Shown one piece after another: positions 5,546-9,447 of a stretch of DNA of 9,447 nt. The first letter of the stretch is position 1. Every line of letters starts with the position of its first letter. A program made the translations under genes and the position numbers. This DNA comes from Deltaproteobacteria bacterium (GTDB taxonomy: Bacteria; Desulfobacterota; Desulfobulbia; Desulfobulbales; Desulfocapsaceae), in the NCBI GenBank assembly GCA_021779275.1, contig JAJYAX010000033.1:1-9447 (forward strand). Reading direction: 5' to 3'. The notes under the pieces are model-generated. The model was not told the DNA's origin, made no database searches, and worked only from the letters and a program-made list of their open reading frames with translations.

Positions 5546-5653
5546 TGATAAATACTCCGGCATGCCTCAACTTTTTCAAGATGGAAGCACCGCACAAACC
5601 GCAGGCCGCACGCAGTGGCACGAGTCTGAACCGCCGGATTCTTGTAGCGCGTG

Positions 5654-5682
5654 AATATAAACAGGTGAGGTTGCGGTGTCAA
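5654..5682 (-). promoter_or_regulatory. Sigma-70 promoter for the tRNA genes
   Basis: On the minus strand TTGACA (5677-5682) and TATATT (5654-5659) are separated by exactly 17 bp, near the ideal housekeeping promoter. An A8 tract just upstream (5684-5692 region) could act as an UP element. The start near 5647 would leave a leader of about 100 bases before tRNA-Asn, longer than needed, with no tRNA-like fold that I can find in it. Confidence 0.75.
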
Positions 5683-5738
5683 TGTTTTTTTTCCCTAGAT
5701 CCCACTTCAAACCAGGACAAGAACATACCGGCGCCGTC

Positions 5739-6590
5739 CTATTTATTCCGCGTCCGTTGCATGGCCTTCATTGCCTGCTCCAACTCTTCATCGCTGACCT
5801 CGGAGGAACCGTCCTGGGCATTGTTCTTTCCGGCCTTCTGCCGCAGCATCGGATTCATCTGTCCCATTTTTTTGGCTCCCTCAGGGTCCTTCAACATCGT
5901 CATGGTCTGTTGGGCCATGGAACGGGCCATGGCATCCCCCTCGGGATCAACCTGCGGGGTAATGCCTGCCGGGAGCTCAAAATATTTTGCATCCGCAGAT
6001 CCTTTTTTGACCTCCGTCGCCGCCTTCTGCATCGAAATTCCCATTATTTTCGTATCTATCTTCAGGGGTATCCCGGTCTCATGGATGGAATAAACGGTGG
6101 AGCCCATGACGGTCGCCCGGTCACAGTCATAGCCCAGGATCTTTTCGGCGTTTATCTCCAGCTTTCCGCCCATGCCGCTGGTCACGTTGACACCCATCTC
6201 CTTGGCGTTTTTCATGACCTGGTCTTTTTCCGCCGAGGACAGCTTGTTATATTCTTCAATCATGTACTTTTGTGGGTTTACGCTTTTTTTGCCGGTCTTT
6301 TTCACCAGATCGAAGGTGTACATCCAATCAGGGTTCAGGATATTGATGGTGTCGATCTGCATGCTCTTCCCCATCATGGTGTTGACCCCCTTATGATAGG
6401 TGGCGCTCTCCTTTCCATAATCCCTGATATACAGCGCCTCCGTTCCGTTCTCGGTGCCGCTCAGCGTATACTGTATCGTGGCCTTTTCAAAAGGCAGCTT
6501 GCGCTCCCAGGGATTGTTTTCCGACGCCACGGCGGCAAGCGGCAAGAGAAGTACCGCTATGATTGTCAAAACAGTTTGCATTTTCTTCAT
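5739..6590 (-). CDS. Secreted DUF4412-like protein of unknown function
   Basis: The start at 6590 (MKKMQTVLTI) is preferred because it begins directly with a signal peptide (core to about residue 22, ending AAVASE) and has a GGGGGA ribosome site about 8 bases upstream. The same frame extends upstream to an ATG at 6638, which would add 16 residues rich in Lys. The mature protein (about 260 aa) should be periplasmic or secreted. The order of motifs, ILGYDCDRATVMG (151-163), then IPLKIDTKIMGISMQ, then AKYFELPAGITP (201-212), resembles the DUF4412 pattern of an antiparallel beta sheet like that of LolA-type proteins; this is a family-level impression, not a firm match. There is one Cys (156). The C-terminal 60 residues are Met/Gln/Lys-rich, helical and low complexity. 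It lies 54 bases downstream of the dehydrogenase gene on the same strand, probably cotranscribed. Function is unknown. Confidence 0.82.
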   Translation of the reverse strand: MKKMQTVLTIIAVLLLPLAAVASENNPWERKLPFEKATIQYTLSGTENGTEALYIRDYGKESATYHKGVNTMMGKSMQIDTINILNPDWMYTFDLVKKTGKKSVNPQKYMIEEYNKLSSAEKDQVMKNAKEMGVNVTSGMGGKLEINAEKILGYDCDRATVMGSTVYSIHETGIPLKIDTKIMGISMQKAATEVKKGSADAKYFELPAGITPQVDPEGDAMARSMAQQTMTMLKDPEGAKKMGQMNPMLRQKAGKNNAQDGSSEVSDEELEQAMKAMQRTRNK

Positions 6591-6644
6591 GTTCTTTTCC
6601 CCCATTAATTTTTTTTTGTTTTTTCCCGGATAACACATCCCCGG

Positions 6645-7406
6645 TTATTTTTTCTTCTCTTCCCGGTGTATCGGGAAGGGTCCCCAGCTTTGGGCCACCG
6701 GCATGATCTCAATCGCATTGATATTCACATGCTGTGGTCTGCTTGCCGCCCAATAGATGGTTTCGGCGATATCAGCGGCGCTGAGCGGCGTCATCCCGGC
6801 ATAGACGGAATCGGCCCGGTCCTTGTCCCCATGGAAGCGGACCACCGAAAACTCGGTCTCGGCCAGCCCCGGTTCGATGTTGGTCACCCGGACCCCGGTG
6901 CCGTGCAGATCGGCGCGCAGATTCATCGAAAACTGCCTGACGAAGGCCTTGGTCCCGCCATAGGCATTTCCCCCGGGATATGGCCAGTTGCCGGCCACCG
7001 ATCCCAGGTTGATGATATGCCCCTGCCGGCGTTCGACCATGCCGGGAAGGACTGCCCTGGTCATATACATCAGGCCTTTGATATTGGTATCCACCATGGT
7101 CTCCCAATCATCGAGATCAGCTGTTTGAGCCGGTCCCATCCCCATGGCCAGACCGGCATTGTTCAGCAGGATGTCGATCTTTCCGAACTCCTCCGGGAGT
7201 TCTTTGTACATCTTCCGGACCATCTCGTTGTCCCGGACGTCAAAGACAGCAAGATGAACGGGTGTGCCGGCCAGCTTCCCGGCCAGCTCTTGGAGGCGCT
7301 CCTTTCTTCTGCCGCACAGAATAAGCCGCCAGCCATGAGACGCAAACAACTCGGCGCAGGCCTTGCCGAAACCGGATGTCGCACCGGTTATCAGGATAGT
7401 ATTCAT
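6645..7406 (-). CDS. YdfG-like short-chain dehydrogenase/reductase (SDR)
   Basis: The 253-aa product is a full-length classical SDR with a Rossmann fold. The cofactor motif is TGATSGFG (7-14). CGRRKERL (31-38), with Arg after the second strand, favours NADP(H) over NAD(H). NNAG is at 82-85 and the catalytic residues are S136, Y149 and K153 (in YGGTK). The segment EPGLAETEF and the C-terminal MPVAQSWGPFPIHR resemble the YdfG group, whose members oxidise 3-hydroxy acids (L-allo-threonine, serine, 3-hydroxypropionate) or reduce malonic semialdehyde. Substrate is inferred from that resemblance only. GGAGAG lies about 6 bases before the ATG. The gene begins 36 bases after the acyltransferase/hydrolase stop, and a secreted DUF protein follows, so the three look like one transcription unit. 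The protein is predicted to be cytoplasmic. Confidence 0.93.
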   Translation of the reverse strand: MNTILITGATSGFGKACAELFASHGWRLILCGRRKERLQELAGKLAGTPVHLAVFDVRDNEMVRKMYKELPEEFGKIDILLNNAGLAMGMGPAQTADLDDWETMVDTNIKGLMYMTRAVLPGMVERRQGHIINLGSVAGNWPYPGGNAYGGTKAFVRQFSMNLRADLHGTGVRVTNIEPGLAETEFSVVRFHGDKDRADSVYAGMTPLSAADIAETIYWAASRPQHVNINAIEIMPVAQSWGPFPIHREEKKK

Positions 7407-7442
7407 TGCATTCTCTCCATTCGTATTTTTAATTTCCCGGGA

Positions 7443-9447
7443 TCAGATGAGATCGCGGATGAAATTTTCAATCAGCCGATGGACCGTCCCGGCTCCCTCA
7501 CCATTGACAATAATATGTCTCTTGCTGTCGACAAGACAGTAGTGCTTTTTTCGTGATCCGAGCCTGTCGAAAAACTGTCGCGACCCCTTTTGATCGACGA
7601 CAGGATTATCGCTCGCCTGGACGACCAGGGCGGGGTGGCGAATCTCCTCCAGTTTCGGCCGGAGAGAATCCAGAAGCCGTCCTACCTCCCTGACCCCGAA
7701 GACCGGATTGCGGTCATACGTCATCTCCCTATCATCAGGAGAAAACGTCAGGAACCGATCCTCCAGAGAATTTCCCTTGACCTTGGCGACGATCCGATTC
7801 CAGACGTCGATGTTCGGCATGAATTCCGTGGAAAAATCGTGCAGGGCGGATGGAGGACAGACCGCAAATATACCGGCAATCTTTTTAACCCGGGCGGCAA
7901 GCTCAAAGGCCAGACAGCCGCCCACCGAGATCCCGCCCAGGATGACCTTTTGACAGATATTGCTGATAATCGCATAGCCTGCCTCCACCGCCTCCATCCA
8001 CTCACCGTAGGTCGTCTCCGCCAGACTGTCGGGCGAGGTCCCATGACCGGCCAGACGAGGAACGTAGACCCAGATTCCTCTGCGGCTGAGATACTCAGCC
8101 AGTTGCCGCACCTCCTCGGGATTGGCCAGGTAGCTGTGGACCAGAACAACGCCGGCCCTTCTCGTTGCACCCTGCAGCAGAAACGGCGCCCGGCTCTTTT
8201 CCCGCGCCGTTTCTGCTGCCGCATGGGCCGCAAAATCCTGGTGAAACCGGGCCAGCTCCTTCTGCAGCAGCAAACGCACGATTGAAAATTTCACCAGGAA
8301 GTCAGGCCGCCAGGCGAGCGACGAAATCAACCTCTGGAGTTTCTTCAGCGGCTCCACCTCATTGGCGATAACCTCAATCGGATTATCAATCCTGCTCCGA
8401 TGAAAACTCACCAGATCGGCCAGTCGTGATCTTTCCTTCAAGAGCATGCCGTTTTCTTCCCTGAGCGCCCCCTTCTCCAGGGCCAGATCGAGAAAGTTCC
8501 GGTACTTGCCGAATCTGTCGTCGATCAGGAGATGGATCTGATCCTCCAGGATGGATCTGTGCAGATAACAGCCCGCCTTCTCCCGGTCGGTTAACCGGGT
8601 GGCGGCCAGAAACACCCTGCGCTTCAGATCGGTCTCCCGCATCTTCTTTTTAGGGTGGCACCGGAGAAACGACGCAAACAGGTGTTCATGATTGACGGTC
8701 GTCATATCATAGATATCCGTCATATAGCGTTCCATGATCACCGAGGACTGTCGGCGCAGGAAACCGTCCAGCCCGGCGGGCGCGTCAAATCCTGCCGGCA
8801 GCGGGACCTCCAGCTCCCTTTCCACCTCCGTCCCTGTGCAATACCTGTCGATCCGGATCGGCGGGCCGAAGCGTATATCCAGATCCACACCGGACAGCAG
8901 CATCGTCCCTTCCGTCATGATCTCTTCCACCATCCTGTCGGGGATATCCTTCACAAATCTGGCAGCCAGCGCTGAGGCGATATTTTCCCGGGCCCGGATC
9001 GGATAATAGGTCAGATTGACCGGCACGATGGATACCGGTTCACCCTTCAGCACCTCAATTGCCTCAAGAGAGAATCTCTCCAGGAATGGCCGGGTCTCAA
9101 GGGGTGACCTTTCCGCTGTCGCCAGCAAATGCCGCCGGAGAAACTCGGCGCGCAGGGCCAATGAGGCCGCTCCGGTGTGCGGCCGGCGCCGGCCTCCATC
9201 GGTGGAGGAGACCATGAATTCACCCTTGCTCATGGTCTTTTTGGTCTTGACCATATTCCCTTCCGGGTAGATTATCCAGTCTGTCTCTCCGGTCAACAGA
9301 CTCCGCAGAATAAGCTGGTCACGCTGGGGATCTTTGGTGGAAATGACCCCCATCATATCGAAAAACCTGCGCAGGCCGCCCTTGAACAGGCCCGCATCGG
9401 CAAGCGACCTGACCGGGGTGGAGGTCAGGTTGTAGATATAATAGGGA
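7443..9447 (-). CDS. Acyltransferase/alpha-beta hydrolase fusion protein (N-terminus beyond window)
   Basis: The frame is open from the stop at 7443 to the right edge, so 667 residues are visible and the true start is outside. An ATG at 9356 is internal: the upstream residues (YYIYNLT, then LFKGGLRRFFD) continue the domain. Residues about 1-200 fit a PlsC/GPAT-type glycerolipid acyltransferase: the substrate-binding motif is IIYPEGN (58-64) and the later block is VSIVPVNLTYYP. The HxxxxD catalytic motif must lie upstream, unseen. A helical, charged linker spans about 230-430. Residues about 430-667 are an alpha/beta hydrolase: VLVHSYL (oxyanion strand), nucleophile S507 in GGISVGGCLA, acid D613 in ASDNPVVD, and H644 in KRHIIV. 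This part resembles carboxylesterase/monoacylglycerol lipase enzymes. The fusion suggests acyl-group turnover or lipid remodelling, but substrates are unknown. It is first in a likely operon with the SDR and DUF4412-like genes. Confidence 0.88.
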   Translation of the reverse strand, partial: PYYIYNLTSTPVRSLADAGLFKGGLRRFFDMMGVISTKDPQRDQLILRSLLTGETDWIIYPEGNMVKTKKTMSKGEFMVSSTDGGRRRPHTGAASLALRAEFLRRHLLATAERSPLETRPFLERFSLEAIEVLKGEPVSIVPVNLTYYPIRARENIASALAARFVKDIPDRMVEEIMTEGTMLLSGVDLDIRFGPPIRIDRYCTGTEVERELEVPLPAGFDAPAGLDGFLRRQSSVIMERYMTDIYDMTTVNHEHLFASFLRCHPKKKMRETDLKRRVFLAATRLTDREKAGCYLHRSILEDQIHLLIDDRFGKYRNFLDLALEKGALREENGMLLKERSRLADLVSFHRSRIDNPIEVIANEVEPLKKLQRLISSLAWRPDFLVKFSIVRLLLQKELARFHQDFAAHAAAETAREKSRAPFLLQGATRRAGVVLVHSYLANPEEVRQLAEYLSRRGIWVYVPRLAGHGTSPDSLAETTYGEWMEAVEAGYAIISNICQKVILGGISVGGCLAFELAARVKKIAGIFAVCPPSALHDFSTEFMPNIDVWNRIVAKVKGNSLEDRFLTFSPDDREMTYDRNPVFGVREVGRLLDSLRPKLEEIRHPALVVQASDNPVVDQKGSRQFFDRLGSRKKHYCLVDSKRHIIVNGEGAGTVHRLIENFIRDLI

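Noticed and set aside
5676..6608. 310-codon plus-strand open frame
   Set aside because: Shadow of the secreted DUF4412-like gene; His/Leu-rich product without motifs.
6666..7556. 296-codon plus-strand open frame
   Set aside because: Antisense to the SDR gene, whose cofactor and catalytic motifs are all intact.

Overview
The window reads as a chromosomal segment of a Gram-negative environmental bacterium. A Sec-secreted serpin, an exosortase-type PEP-CTERM surface protein behind a sigma-54-like promoter, a TMEM43-family membrane protein and an acyltransferase-hydrolase fusion together would suit a deltaproteobacterial (Desulfobacterota-like) host. That placement is an inference from gene content, not from a marker gene. 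No transposase, integrase, rRNA or CRISPR array is visible.

Layout. (1) 1-2643, minus strand: a secreted serpin, a tiny coiled-coil ORF and a TMEM43-like membrane protein cut by the left window edge, all in one direction. (2) 2644-3039: a divergent intergenic region holding a perfect Shine-Dalgarno sequence with a minimal ORF and a possible coding remnant. (3) 3040-3873, plus strand: a stand-alone metacaspase (caspase-fold, orthocaspase type), followed by a strong hairpin. (4) 3874-5343: an AT-rich stretch with one PEP-CTERM protein (minus strand, TTG start), preceded by a sigma-54-like promoter and spaced inverted repeats that could be activator sites. (5) 5344-5545: minus-strand tRNA-Pro(TGG) and tRNA-Asn(GTT), each followed by its own intrinsic terminator, with a near-consensus sigma-70 promoter about 100 bp upstream of tRNA-Asn. 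(6) 5739-9447, minus strand: a likely operon of an acyltransferase/alpha-beta-hydrolase fusion (N-terminus beyond the right edge), a YdfG-like short-chain dehydrogenase and a secreted DUF4412-like protein.

The most interesting point is the divergent serpin/metacaspase pair. The serpin has a fully inhibitory-type hinge and, by alignment to alpha-1-antitrypsin, a Lys-Ser scissile bond. Metacaspases cleave after Arg or Lys. This raises the possibility of a bacterial protease-inhibitor module like the plant metacaspase-serpin pairing, but the serpin carries a signal peptide and the metacaspase does not, so a direct interaction is only a hypothesis. The second point is the well-formed sigma-54 control region of the PEP-CTERM gene.
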